Source of the DNA: Tetranychus cinnabarinus
Lineage: Eukaryota; Arthropoda; Arachnida; Trombidiformes; Tetranychidae
Assembly: GCA_022266195.1 (NCBI GenBank)
Contig: WHVY01000010.1
Span: 1,066,501-1,130,500 of the forward strand
Length of the DNA: 64,000 nucleotides
Reading direction: 5' to 3'
The notes beneath the pieces were generated by a model, which searched no databases, was not told the DNA's origin, and saw nothing but the letters and a program-made list of their open reading frames with translations. Position numbers and translations under genes: made by a program. Shown here piece by piece: positions 1 to 12,700 of this stretch (positions are counted from its first letter, which is position 1; each line of letters opens with the position of its first letter).

Positions 1-1820
1 TTAACTTGTTAACTGGTTAACCAGCATCGACCAGAATCATTTGTCTAACCAAAAATGAAACCTAAATTCTGGTTAAACTCGCCTCACAACTCGTCTTTAA
101 TTATTACAATTAGAGTTGTTTAGTTAAACATTGATTGAAATGTCAATTGGTTTTGCATTTGTTTAACTTGATTCAGCTTTAATCAAAAAATGATTGAACA
201 GATGTTAACCCAAACTGGTTAACTGGTTTACTGGTTCTTGTTTTAATCCTTTCAAGTATAAAATGGGTTTTTTGATTGTTCATGATTTGAAAATTCAATT
301 AACTCTAATTTTTTGAAGTCAATTGTTGATCAACAATGATAACCGGGAATCACCAGATTAATACAGAGGAGTGAAATACCCAACAATGAACCATATTTAC
401 TCAGTTGATTCAATATTATTGACTTAACAACGTGATAATTTGTTTATTGTACAAGATTAGGTTTTCATAAATTGTGTTATTAAATGTATCGAATGATTCA
501 ACTGAAATTGCAATCTAACTGATCAACATGAACTAATTGAAGGGCAGTTTGTTGGATTTGGGTTTAATGTTAATCCTGGTTTTGGGTGAGATTAGGTTTG
601 AATTGATTCAAATATTGAGACAAATTATAATTAAGATGATTCTTTAACCAAGTTGAATAACCTTTAAAATTGTTTCAATTGTTGTTTGTTTTGTAATTAG
701 TAAGATAGTCATTTGAATGGTATTTTAACCAGTTTCTTTCTGGTAAACTACAATTAATTGTGTTAATGAAACTCTCATCTATTGTTGATTAACCGAGCGA
801 GTCAAAGTTTACAATAATTTAATAGTCAAATAGATGATGATCATGATTATGGTGATGATGATAGCAATACAGAACAATCAACTTTTCCTTTTATTGTTTT
901 TACTTTTTGGTTAACAATTGTAATTAGATTAACAGTTGTATCATCATTAAGAAATTATTTTCATAATTTTAAATCATTTACAGTCATAATCGGTCAATTT
1001 GATGGTTCATTGTTTCATCGATAGGTTAATCATCTTGTTAAAGTTGAAATCAATCAAAGTTCATATTAGTCGCCATAAATAAAAGCATCGACAAATGGTT
1101 CTGAAGCTGGTTCATGAAGCTAATGAAATTACAGATTAAATGTAAGGATTGAATAAGGTAAAGATTACTTTATTTGTTCATCTTATCATCCCTTTGATTC
1201 AGTTCATAATTAGATGTTAACTTTTTCCCATCAATTAAAAATTAAGTCACAATCTTAATCTAACTTGGTCAAGCCATCTTTTGTCCATTTATCCAAGCGC
1301 TGAGTCTTGTGCGTAATTTTTTAGGTTATTTTGTTTGTTGAATTGTTAGGATTAACTGTGGATATAAATTGTAATGAACAAATGTATAAATTGTTAATTG
1401 ATTGGTTAAAAGGTTGATCAAATTGTCTACAATTGTGATTTAAATTATGATTTTGTGAGATGGAAAAATGGTTTAATGTAAAGTTACCAGAAGAAAAGGT
1501 TGATGGCTACAGTTACACGAAGCGTAGCTTTTCAAAGTCGGTTATAAGAGATATTATGCAAAATGATTATAATGTTAACCAAAGTATAACTATTATTATT
1601 GTTGTAATTGTAATTATTATGTTGATTTGATGGTGATGATGATCATGATAATGATGATAACTATTTATTTATTTAAAATATAAAAATGACTTTAATTTAG
1701 TTTCAATGTTTAGTTTACTTGTTGACAGTCAGACGAGAAACTTGAACTTTGTGTAACACCAAAACCACGTTGCTCTTTTGTTCCATTGTTATAACAATAT
1801 TTGCGGTTAAATGTAAAACC
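1..1820. other. gene-free left flank
   Basis: I see no coding exon here on either strand. The first few hundred bases are rich in short variants of TTAACTGGTTAACC, a low-complexity pattern that recurs thinly across the window. No inverted repeat with a target duplication and no RNA gene was found. An in-frame stretch opens at 1749 with a TTG codon just after a TGA, but its first ATG is at 1821, so 1749-1820 is treated as 5' leader. Confidence 0.5.
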
Positions 1821-2576
1821 ATGTTTTCTGTGAACAAATTTTTTCTCGTTAACCAGATTTTTGGACTAATTTTAATCATGGGATTATTCAATTATTGTTA
1901 CGGTGATAGTGTAATTGTCCGTGAACCTGATGGAAAGCGTAAAGGACACATAATAATTGACGATGGAGACAAAGTAATCTTGGAAGAGCCACCAGAAGAT
2001 TGTGATTCTTCCTCGGAAAATAGTATAACCTCTTCAGGTCCACCGGGCAACTCTCCTTATCGATATTATTTCATACCAATGACAGCCAGTTATCACTCAC
2101 AACCACCACCACCTCCTCCACCGCCCATCTATCATAACCACCATGGATCAAGATTTACTAATCAAGCAGCTTCAGGATCATACCAGAATCCAGTTTATGC
2201 AAATGTATACCCAATGTCAAGAACTACATTTGATTACCAATCCAACCAATATCATCATTTTTACCCGCCTTCTTACTCATATGGATCTGGTTCATGGGAT
2301 TACCCGAAAAAAGGCTGGTCTTCGTCTTATTTTACTCAAGATTCCTCATTGCCCACCTCTTCATCATCAACTTCATCACCTTCAACCTCAACACCACCAC
2401 CTTTACCCTCTGATTCCAAAATAAGTGATCACAGACAAGAACCAGATGATTTAACTACTTCAGCATCAGAATCTCAACCAACCTACTATCTTCCCTGGGA
2501 TCCTTGGCTTTATGGATCCTCTTATCATCCTTATCATCATCAAACTCAACCCCATCTCCATCCTTTCAAACGTTAA
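1821..2576 (+). CDS. secreted Pro/Ser/Tyr/His-rich protein, function unknown
   Basis: I do not recognise the family. The ATG at 1821 opens a 251-residue uninterrupted frame. Residues 1-28 form a plausible signal peptide: a basic start, then a hydrophobic core (FGLILIMGLFNYCYG). A short charged segment follows (DSVIVREPDGKRKG, then an acidic patch with one Cys). The rest is low complexity: an eight-proline run, Tyr/His/Ser-rich stretches, a Ser/Thr/Pro block, and a tail of Tyr, His and Trp. No catalytic motif, chitin-binding consensus or transmembrane segment is visible after the signal. The composition would suit an extracellular, cuticle-like or silk-like structural protein, but that is inference. 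An upstream non-coding exon is possible. A frame-shifted ORF at 2143-2424 is a shadow of the same repeats. Confidence 0.6.
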   Translation: MFSVNKFFLVNQIFGLILIMGLFNYCYGDSVIVREPDGKRKGHIIIDDGDKVILEEPPEDCDSSSENSITSSGPPGNSPYRYYFIPMTASYHSQPPPPPPPPIYHNHHGSRFTNQAASGSYQNPVYANVYPMSRTTFDYQSNQYHHFYPPSYSYGSGSWDYPKKGWSSSYFTQDSSLPTSSSSTSSPSTSTPPPLPSDSKISDHRQEPDDLTTSASESQPTYYLPWDPWLYGSSYHPYHHQTQPHLHPFKR

Positions 2577-5416
2577 CAACTTTTTTATCCTTTTTTTTAT
2601 TCATCAACATTTTTTTGCTCGCCTTCCTTTTCCCTGAATTAACTTGTTTTCTCGTTTAAACATGGTTTTGTTTTTCAGGAATGCTCATTGTATCACAAAG
2701 CCTTTTCATCACGGTTAATTATTTCAATTGTTCAAATGAATTGTCCTAATCCTTTCTTCCGTTAGTTATTCCATCAACCCAGTAGATCCAAGATAATTTT
2801 TTTTCTAATATTGATAATTGATCAATAACCTTTCCAGCCAAACAATCCATTAACATGATAACAGTTAATAACTCTTAACATTTCAAATTACACCTTTCTC
2901 CATCATCCTCTAAATTATTAATATCAAGTTAGTCTTGAGTAATTAATCATCTTCTTTCGCAACGATCTAACCTTGCCGTTGGAATCGACAATTTATTTTA
3001 ATCAACATCAACCTTCAAACAATTTACAACTTTACCATACAATCAATGTATTTTTTAAAGGCAAACCAAATAAACTCAACATAGACTAACCATAATTAAT
3101 AATTATCTGTCACCAAGCAAAAAGAACCAAGCGAAATCAAAGAGACACAAAAATGCCATTAATAACCTTATAAAAGGGTTCAGGATCAAGCAATTTGAAA
3201 CAATACGGAAAAAGCAGCAAAACAAAAGACTACTTCCAACACTAAAGTCAAGACTGGATACAAGCGATTGTCATTGGAAAAGATCAATTTAACTTAATAA
3301 TAGCCGTTGTTTCGAAGAGATTAATCTATTCTCACAATCAGCATCAACATATTGATTAACAGTTCTATGGATCTAAACTGTTCTTCCTAAAATTTGGCAA
3401 AAATCAGCTATCTTCAGATTTCGTACCTTTTCTGGTTCCTTATTCATTTTTATTGTAACTGTTGCTTTAATCTTGAACGGATTAAATATCAACAATGAGA
3501 AGTTAATTGAAATTGAAAGGTTCATTTTACCTCTGAAAAGTCGAGTATTGTTAATAACCAAATCCACAGGGAAGCGTGAAGAATGATCACAATGAACAAA
3601 GTCTCAGAGTTGACCTTAATGTTTCATCAAATTAAAATTGAAACCTTGAATTAGCAATTGTAAGAACTGTTCAGATAACTCAGAAGGCAGATGAAAGATG
3701 AAGTTTAATGTGAATTAATGTGAATACAATATTTACATTGTAATATTAATGCAAACAAAATGACGAATGTTGATAAATGAAAAATGAGTTTCAATAATGT
3801 TCTTACACTTTTCTAGTTAATCGTTTCATTGATTATTTCATTTGCTTAACACAATTATTAACAATCTATTAATAGTTACCGTGATCAAATGTATTTAACC
3901 AGCTTGAAACGTTTCTTCAACCGTGATTAAAATGCCTAAGTTAATTGTTCAAGGCTTCATCTTTTCAGCTGAAAAATACCTTTTTTAATATTGTTTGCAT
4001 GTTACAATATTATGCACATTAGTTGATATATTTAACGGTTAAACAATTAATAAATTATTCTCATTATTATCAACAAAATGAGAGCATAAATTGTCCCTAT
4101 TAAGCCTATTGAGGAGGATTATTGAAAATTGATTAATCAATGGTAACTTTATAATCTCATTAACTGGTAACTTGATTAATCCGTAATACAGTTTATTATC
4201 AAGTCAAAAGATTCATAATTATCAATTTGATTGGCTTAAATTGCATTAAAAGATCATACAGGTTAATTAGTGAAAGATGAATAATTGAATGATCTTAATC
4301 AAGATTAATTTGAAGCAGCTTTAGATACACTTTTATAAGTAAATTATGGTAAATACGGTTGAATCGTAATTGAAGAGCTTCTCAAGATTCATTAGCTGTT
4401 TAAGTAGTCTATCAAAATAGACTTGATTGTTGTCTTGGAAGATGGTTTTAACCAGGTTTAACCTTTAATTAAACATTTAAAGGTTATCACACAATTCTCA
4501 TCAGAATTTCAGGGATCCATTTTACCTCACAGCCAGAAGTTGAAAATAAATTGCTTTCCGAAAATAAATTGAAAATTTCTCAGAGGTTGGAGCCTTTTGT
4601 TCAAAATTAATAATATAATTCCGATTCAAGATGCATTTTCACCGAGCTTTAATTGTTTGGTTTTATTCCTTTTTGATTGCTTTCTTCCTAACGGTTTTAC
4701 CTTTTCCTGCCAAATCAAATCTTACAATCAATCTGTTGAACTAGCACTGTCAATTGTAATAACAGCCATCAGTTTAACAACTTGTAAGCTTCATGTTAAC
4801 TTGTCAAATTGTTTGGATAATGCCAGCAATTTCAACATTGATCAGGCTAACTATAAGCTGGAGAAATTGTAATTTAATCAATGTTCTGTTGGCTGTTTGA
4901 TCGGATATCAAATGTAAAATAATGTTACCTGTTAAGTTATCGTGATCGTCAAGGGAAATCATCATAATCTCAATCAAAGTCATTATAATTTCATTTTTAC
5001 TGCCACTTTTCATGTAATACTGGGGCTATGGAGGAAATCAAGTGACATTCACATGGGCCACAAATCATGGTTAATATTAAAAAAATAGTCAATTTGTCAA
5101 ATGAAATCAAGGCTTGTATTTTTTTGTATTATGTATAAATGATCATTAGTTACAAAATACAATTCAGTTTGTAAAGAGCATAACAATTAATGTAAACTCT
5201 AAATCAGATTGTAATATTCATATGTCTGTTTATATCACGTTTAAATCATGTAATATTTTTCAGGTTACTTTGTTCATGCTCTTACTTCAATCCATCCTTT
5301 TTCACCGTTTAATCTTCATTTTTGCACATGTTTTCAATCCATTGGTTTGTGTATTAAGATGATCAGAATGGAGATGCTGCATGGTGATGATGTATTTCAT
5401 ATGCGAATGGCTTATG
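2577..5416. other. gene-free interval
   Basis: No exon could be supported on either strand. The small ORFs here (minus 3373-3567, plus 4597-4872, minus 4804-5013) lack signal peptides, motifs or convincing splice contexts, and the 4597 frame opens with TTG rather than ATG. The sequence is AT-rich with scattered poly-T and TTAAC words. Confidence 0.4.
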
Positions 5417-8400
5417 TCAAACTGGTGAACCTTTTCCCATCGTTGAATCAATTTGATTGAGGCTACTCAAAGTTACCAATGGAGTTGCATTATTATTTAC
5501 ATTTTCTGGTCCACTGTTTATTGAAACAATAATTGAAGGGGATTTTGTTTTCTGGTTGATAATATGTTGTCGGTTTAATCGCTGGCGACGTTTACGACAT
5601 CGATGCATGTTGGTTCCAACAACGATTAAGATAATAGCCGCATAAAAAACAACAATTACCTAGGTTAAACAGATAAAAGGGTAACATTAATAAGGTTAGT
5701 ATAAAGTAAAACAAGAAAAAGATAATGCTTTATAACATATTAGTAAAAAAAGGTATGAGAAAGTGTTAAACAAAAACATAAAAATGGCGTCGATAAATTA
5801 TCAACTGTTGACAAGATTGGCGGGAGTAAAGATTAAGAGTAAAGGTTCACAATGTAAAGCTTACCAAAGAGTATATAATGGCTTCAGATCTTTCCACTCT
5901 CAGTGATTCAGGATCAGAATGATGAATGTGGTTAAGTGAGAAACAGATGTGAGCCGGAATCCTGTCCAATATAATGATAAAATTAAAATATAAATCACAA
6001 AATATACCTAATTAACTGGAACAACAAAAAGTGTCAGACTTGAAGGAGGAAACATTTGAAGAGAGCCAAAAAAAGAAAGATGAAAGTTACTCTTTCGGTC
6101 AACCTGGGGTTGTTACCTAATTACGATTTACGAACCCTTTTTTCATAAAATCATATTAAATATAAAAAAGTTGTTATTTTTAATAGGAAAATATTAATTT
6201 TTTTTATATTTAATCTAAACCCTTTCTGGTAACAAACATTACGCTTTTACCATCATTATGCATTACATATTTACCACTTTCACATCTCACTTTAATTTTG
6301 ATTTTTTCATTCAATCTTTTGTTGTTCCCATTATACTGTGAGCCCATCAAAATAATAATAAAATAATAATGGTTGAACAAAATTCCCAAGTGAGTAACTG
6401 GGAGGGAAAAATGTCAAAAAAAACGAAACATTTGAAAGTATAAATGTTGCTTGAATGGACTGAAATCATACAATTTGAAAGTGATTTCTTTGTAGCTTGA
6501 AACTCAAAAACAGGGCTTGAAAAAGCAACCTAAAAAAGGGTTAAAAGCTGATTCAAATGATAAAATCTGTGGTTGAAATGCCTTAAAGCATGAAATCCCA
6601 GAAATTGATTTCATTATGTACAGAATGGAAAAAAAACTCAACAATTTAATGCATTTGATTTGCAAAGGAAAGATTCAAATGTTGCTTTAATCTCATCGAC
6701 CGAATGATATTCATAACAATAAACTGATCTGAGGATAAATATATTTTAGGTTAAAAGGTTAAACGAAACAAAACCTATTTTATTGACAATTACAATTAGA
6801 TCAATGGTTGATTGCTGGTTGAAATGATACATTTGGCAGCTTAGGCCTTAACTCACAGACTTGTTGATTGTGAAGATAATTTTCAGTTTGATGAATTGTT
6901 CTGCAGAATGTAATTTTGTTTCAAAACTGGATAACAATTGGATCGGAAGAATGATAAACATTGTAAATGATTAACTAATGATAATAAGGATGATCAACCT
7001 TTACTCCAAGCTTCTCATATTTACAGATGAAATGTTACTTTTTCAACTGTTATGTCATTGCTTATGAGCAAGTAATCGATTAGGATGAAAAGATGATGAT
7101 GAAGGTAAGAAAATGAAGTTTCAAGTTATTGCCAGAGAAATCATGGAACCATGCAAATGATCCTGAGTTTTGATTCGGTTATGAAACGTTAAACCAATTG
7201 GTAAACATTGGACTTTAATGTTTTCAAGCGATTCCTTTCAATTTGCTCAAATCAAACTGATTTTCATTGTTCCAATCTGTTTCTTATTGTTTATCTAACC
7301 AACAATTGTAATACAATATTGGATCATTTGATGGCAGAAATGAAATTATTGATATTATTGAATAAATATTGATTGTCCTAAAATGCTGGTAATCATCAAA
7401 CTAATCAACCATAATAACGTAATCACATCTGGAATGACTTTGTAAAGGCAACTCAGGCCTAATTTAATGAACGTTTAACATTTTAATTTAGCTGTTAATT
7501 TCCGAGTATATTTTTGACTAATGTTTGTCTTTGTATCTAATTGTGTTCAGGAAATTAAACTTCCACCAAGCGATATTCATTTTTAATGAATGATAACACT
7601 TGAATTTGGTTATACAATGAATAAGTTTTTCCTTTCAACTCTACAATTGAAACCTTTTCATAGTCATTTCATTGATATTTCAATTTTTACAACAATCATA
7701 ATGATCACTACAATCATCAGTATAATCACACTTTTAAAGCAATCAAAGTGTTCATTTCCTCGATCATTGTCGATCAGAATAATTGAATATTAAAAATAAA
7801 TTCAAACGTAATATTTCAATTAAGATGCAGAAAAAGATTGTAAATTCAATCATTTGTAACTTTTAATCAAAATAAATCCTAAAATTAAACATTTACATTT
7901 AAATTTGATATCGACTCTAAACTGTTACTTGAAAAGGTTTATTGTTTAATTACAGTTAATATTGAAAGCTAATGGTTAAATAAACCAGTGAAAGTGAACT
8001 ATCAACTGAAGAACCTAAAGGTTGACAAAACACAAAATTCAGGTAAAAGCAAATGCTTTTTAATCAATCTTTTTGCCTAAATAATCGAATAATTAAGCAA
8101 AAATAAGAAGCAATATAAATGTTAATTCAATTCCAGGAAAACCTTAACTATTCATAATCATAATATCATAATTATAACCAGAAATACGATCAAAATTGAT
8201 GTCATTCACATTCATTGCTACGTTTGACTCTGTCCTGATAACTGTTGATTCTGGTTGAGTTTGAAATTCATTATTTACTAACTGTGGTTTAAGGTAATTA
8301 GGATTTACAATTGAAATGTATACTTTATTTTGGGTTGAGTTGATTAAATGAAAAATTGATTTACCTTTTCTGTAGACAAAGTTGTTCCCTTGATGAGTGA

Positions 8401-8417
8401 AGGTAAAAGAATGGCAT
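5417..8417 (-). CDS. small single-pass membrane protein (three exons)
   Basis: Two exons join well on the minus strand: 5961-5865 (acceptor ACAG, donor GTAAGC) and 5659-5417 (acceptor CCTAG). Together they read through a hydrophobic segment (VIVVFYAAIILIVVG), then a basic juxtamembrane stretch (MHRCRKRRQRLNRQ) and a Ser/Thr/Asn-rich tail ending in TAG/TGA context at 5417. This is the topology of an outside-N, inside-C single-pass protein. The frame enters the first of these exons in phase 2. A short exon 8417-8365 starts with ATG, has donor GTAAAT and ends in the same phase. It would complete a protein of about 130 residues, but it has no signal peptide and is tentative. Size and layout recall small accessory subunits of channels or receptors; no family motif was recognised. 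The transmembrane exon pair is the firmer part. Confidence 0.45.
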
Positions 8418-9744
8418 TTTGTTTCTTGATAATCAGCTAATTGTTGTTAACTGATTGTTGATTTCACTTATGAAGAAAAAGGAAACACTTTTTCAATTTC
8501 TTTGCTGTTTGTTTACCTTATTGTAAGCTTTTAGAACAGCTTTTAGCTTTTCTTTTGTATATGATGACTATTTAAGTTACAATTGGCACAAAATTGAACA
8601 ATTTCAATGTCAATACTAATTGTTTACCATTAAATTGTTGCTTATACATTATTGCCAGTTGATTGTTTCACCTTAATATAAAACATTTAATCTCATCTCA
8701 GTCAACTTATAAACTACTCTAAGCCATTGAAAGGCTAACAGTAATATTAACTTTAGATATTTTTACCTCCATAAAAACTCCCAAACTGAACGCATGTTCA
8801 CTCCTTTTAAACTCCCAATCTTAATATTTATCAATCCCATTGTGAATTACATTCAATGTTGTTGATTTAACAGGTGCAAGTCTATAATTATTGGTAATAC
8901 AAATTAAATTTCCAAAATTAGATTGTTTTGCTGAATTTAATACTTTAGTGGCGATGTAAGAAAAGGTTATAAACATTAAGTCGCTATTTTGCCTGAAATT
9001 GTTTTTGTCTGAGTTTCAGGGTTTGGATTTGAATCATGTTTGATTTATGTTTATCAATAATTTAGTCGCTTTTAGAGAGATATTTAGTTGAAGCAGAATC
9101 TATTGAATTGATTGATTTAACTGAATTTTCCTTAAATTGTACATTAAGTTGCAATCGGATTTGAATTTGTTTTGAGTGCATTCTAGTCTCAATCAAAAAT
9201 GATTATTTTTTGGCCAATACATTTGGACCATCAAAATTTGAGATTCAACTGAAATCCAAATGAGTTGAAAGTTAAGTCGAGTGAAAACGTTTGATTGAAT
9301 TTGGATGGATTTAAACAGGTTGATTTAGTTTGCTCAATTGAATTGAATATTACAATGAAAGATTGCCAGAAGAATTAGTTGTCCAATATCAAAGTAATAC
9401 TAAACTGGAAGCTCAAATAGATTCTGCAAAAGTTAGGTAAATTTGATCTTTGGTTTGACTTTGATATTCTTTTGCTTTAAAAATTGTTATTTCATCCAAT
9501 TGTGATTATCTGAATTAGATTTAACATTTTAAAATGAAAATTGAATCATTTTATTAAATTTATGCTTAATTTTAGCAACATTTTTATGTAAAACCATTGG
9601 TTAAACATATTGAATAAATAAGATAAATAGATTGATGTACATTTAGCAAAAGGATATTTGACTGGTTTTGATGAGAATTAGTTAACTTAATGATGATCAC
9701 TTTAAATAAATAGATTGTTATGGTAGAGGTGGGTTTAAAGGCAT
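8418..9744. other. gene-free interval
   Basis: Lies upstream of the small membrane-protein model and downstream of the ZP gene's stop codon. It presumably contains the ZP 3' UTR. I see no further exon, RNA gene or structured repeat. Confidence 0.4.
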
Positions 9745-12700
9745 CTATTTGGTCATTGTGAGATCAACCATTCGTCCGTAGGAAAAATTGTGAATATCAT
9801 TGCGATAATATGGATGGAAACAGGCTCTTATTGAGTGTTGACTGGCAGTTGAAGGGAAATTTTCATAAATATAGATTTGTTTTTTCAATGCTTGAACTTT
9901 AAGGCCCATGAAAATGGCAAAACAAAGGCCAGCAAGGAAAGAACTTGTTAATAATATTAAGCTAATCATTATGGAGGGTGAAGCGAAACAGGAGACAGCT
10001 TCATCACCAAAAAATTCATCAAATATCCCGGATTCTTTATAAAAATCTTGTCCATTTTCAGTGACATCCACGGCAGTTGAAATACCAATTTGAGAAAGCA
10101 ATTTATCTCGAGTTATGTTTTTTTCTCGTCTCTCAGTTAATGTCCAATTACCGTTGTGAGGTTTACGCCGAACGATGTTTGGTAAATTAGTGTACTTCTT
10201 GCTGATAACTTTAGCAGATCTTTTGACAACATGTTTTATTGGAGTTACTGTAGTTGATTCCGCCGGTTTTTCCTGACATTCAAACTAAAAAATTAAAGAA
10301 ATGCGATAAAACGGTGATTAGTGACAATTTAGAAATAAAATGTCGAATCTTAAGCTGAAAGCTTTCTTGGTAATTGTTTAGAGATTGTGATTTGTGATTC
10401 TTTTACCTTAGGACAAGTTGTATTGCAAACGACAACAGTACATTGAATATGAAGGTTGGAGCGATCTGGAAATTTGAAAGCTGGAAAAGTCGTGAACAAG
10501 ACTTTTGAGTTTCCTGTTTCATGGACAAACTCCTTGAAATTGGGCATTATAACGGCATCCAGTGTGCATCTAAAAATGATAAAAATCACAATTAAAATGA
10601 TACCCAAAATACAAGATAATAAAGGAATAGTTAAACTTACCCATCTTCATCGGTTAAATCAAATTTAGTAGTCATGGTTCGGTCGTGAGCAAAACATCTA
10701 GATAGTCTTGTGTCTATTCCAACTGAAAATGAGAGTAAAAAAGAGCAATAAAAAATATTTAATCAAATGAGCAGCAATTATGGAATCATTGGGACGGATA
10801 AATAGTAATGAATATTAGTGTCAATGTAACATCATAACTTGACAATGGGGCAATCATTGACTAGATGAGTCTAAAATGACTATTACTGGATGAAAGCAGC
10901 TTTGAAAGGGAGAAAGTAAAAAGAAGACAAAAAATTCAAAGTCAAAGCTCAAGTAACCTTAACAAATTTCAACTGTCAAGGTTCAAGTAATTCTGAATGT
11001 TTGCCATTGACAAGAGAAACGAGAATTTCATGAGATTCAGAATTTTGTAGTTTCTTGGAAGCTAGTCAGTTCAACTTGGATATTTTAAAAAGCAAGAAAA
11101 AAAGCAAAGGAAAGAAAGAGAATCAAAGTGAGAAATAGTAAATATCTCAACCTGTTTTGCCTGAATTCAGTCAATTGGAAACAAGTGATACAAACAAACA
11201 AAAATAATAACAATAACACACAAAAAAACTATAGTTAATAGCATAATTCACAGCATTTCAGAGGCAATGAGGCTAACTGGGAAAAAAGTATGAATCGATA
11301 ATCTGAGCGAGAAATTTCCAAGCACAAAAAAAAAGTTGAATCCAAAATGATAAATGTGATTCCTTGTGATAACCATCATTGGATGAGCAAGCTGGAATGT
11401 AAACAAAAACTGTCAGTTTGATGGTGAAATCTGAATTTGTGTGCTCTTCTAATGGTCTTGAGGCAGAACCTGGAGACAAAATTTAAACGACAATCAACGA
11501 ATGATGACTCCTGTTTCTTTTCGGAAAAATGTCTTCAAATTTCATAAGGTTACTTGGCGATAGATAATGAACAATACAGAGTGAAAGAAAAAACAATATG
11601 ATTAGTGAGCCATGATAAAAGATGAAAAATAGTTGACAGTCCAAAATTTTGTCTTCCTCATTATTCACTAGATGATGTTACACTAATGACAGGACAATCA
11701 AGTTGAGTAAACAACAGGATGGGTAAAGAAGGCTATTTAAATTAACAAATTAAGGTGACAATCAATCAACGTACGCATTTTCTTGATTTTAACCAAAACT
11801 GTGATGTCTTCACCAATATTAACATGACTGTCTATTGTTTTTAAATGAGGTATTCGACCTCTGAAAATGTCCATGTAACATTCAATTGAAGCAACAGTTG
11901 ATTCAGCAAAATGATGATTATCCATGGGTTTAACTTGAATCCTGCTGTCTCCATGGAGTGACTTTAAGTTTGGCGATTTTGAAGCAGCTTCATCAGAGCG
12001 TCTTCCCATTCCACCGGACAAAAGTATCTCTTGAGGTGCACATCGAACTAAAATCCGGTCATCTTGGGATTGTTGGATGTTCTTGTCGTACTGGACGTAA
12101 AGGTGCAATTCAAATTGATACAAACCTTTGTCCTCACTAATCTTGATGCCACATTTGTGAACTGGACTTGAAAATTGAATTACTTTTGTTCCATTGCCGT
12201 CGATTTGACATTCCTGACTAAATCCTTTGGCATAAACGATTCCATGAAAAGGTTGTTGAAAGGTGATTGTAGTCATCAAATTGGTCCGACTACAGGCAAC
12301 ATTGCTAGCTATTACAGAGTAAAAAATTGAAAAAGGTCAACAATTAGAATGTATTGAAAATGATTCAATTTGTAAATACAAAACAATGGGAAGGGCGAGT
12401 TTCACAATTAAATCATCATTATGCTCATAGTGACTTAACATTGTTAGACTTAGATCTAACCATGACAGGTTGATTCAAAATTTTACAGTTGAATATATTT
12501 TCTTGTTGAGAGTGAAATTTGCATTTACTGATGAGTAGATATTTGTTTTGTCAAGTAAAAGTGATTAACAAATAAACAAAAACAATTACTGTAGTACATG
12601 TTTTAAGTTTATTGTGTATAACAATTATCAAGTGAAATCAATGGAAGCCTGAACGGTTATATTGGAGATGGAGCAAATCAGTAATCAAGTAAATTGCAAG

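Noticed and set aside
4597..4872. 91-codon ORF with a hydrophobic stretch
   Set aside because: Starts with TTG, has no signal-peptide layout and no supported splice partner.
5417..5961. Idea that the small membrane protein is a KCNE-type channel subunit
   Set aside because: Size and topology fit, but none of the KCNE juxtamembrane residues could be matched, so no family name is given.
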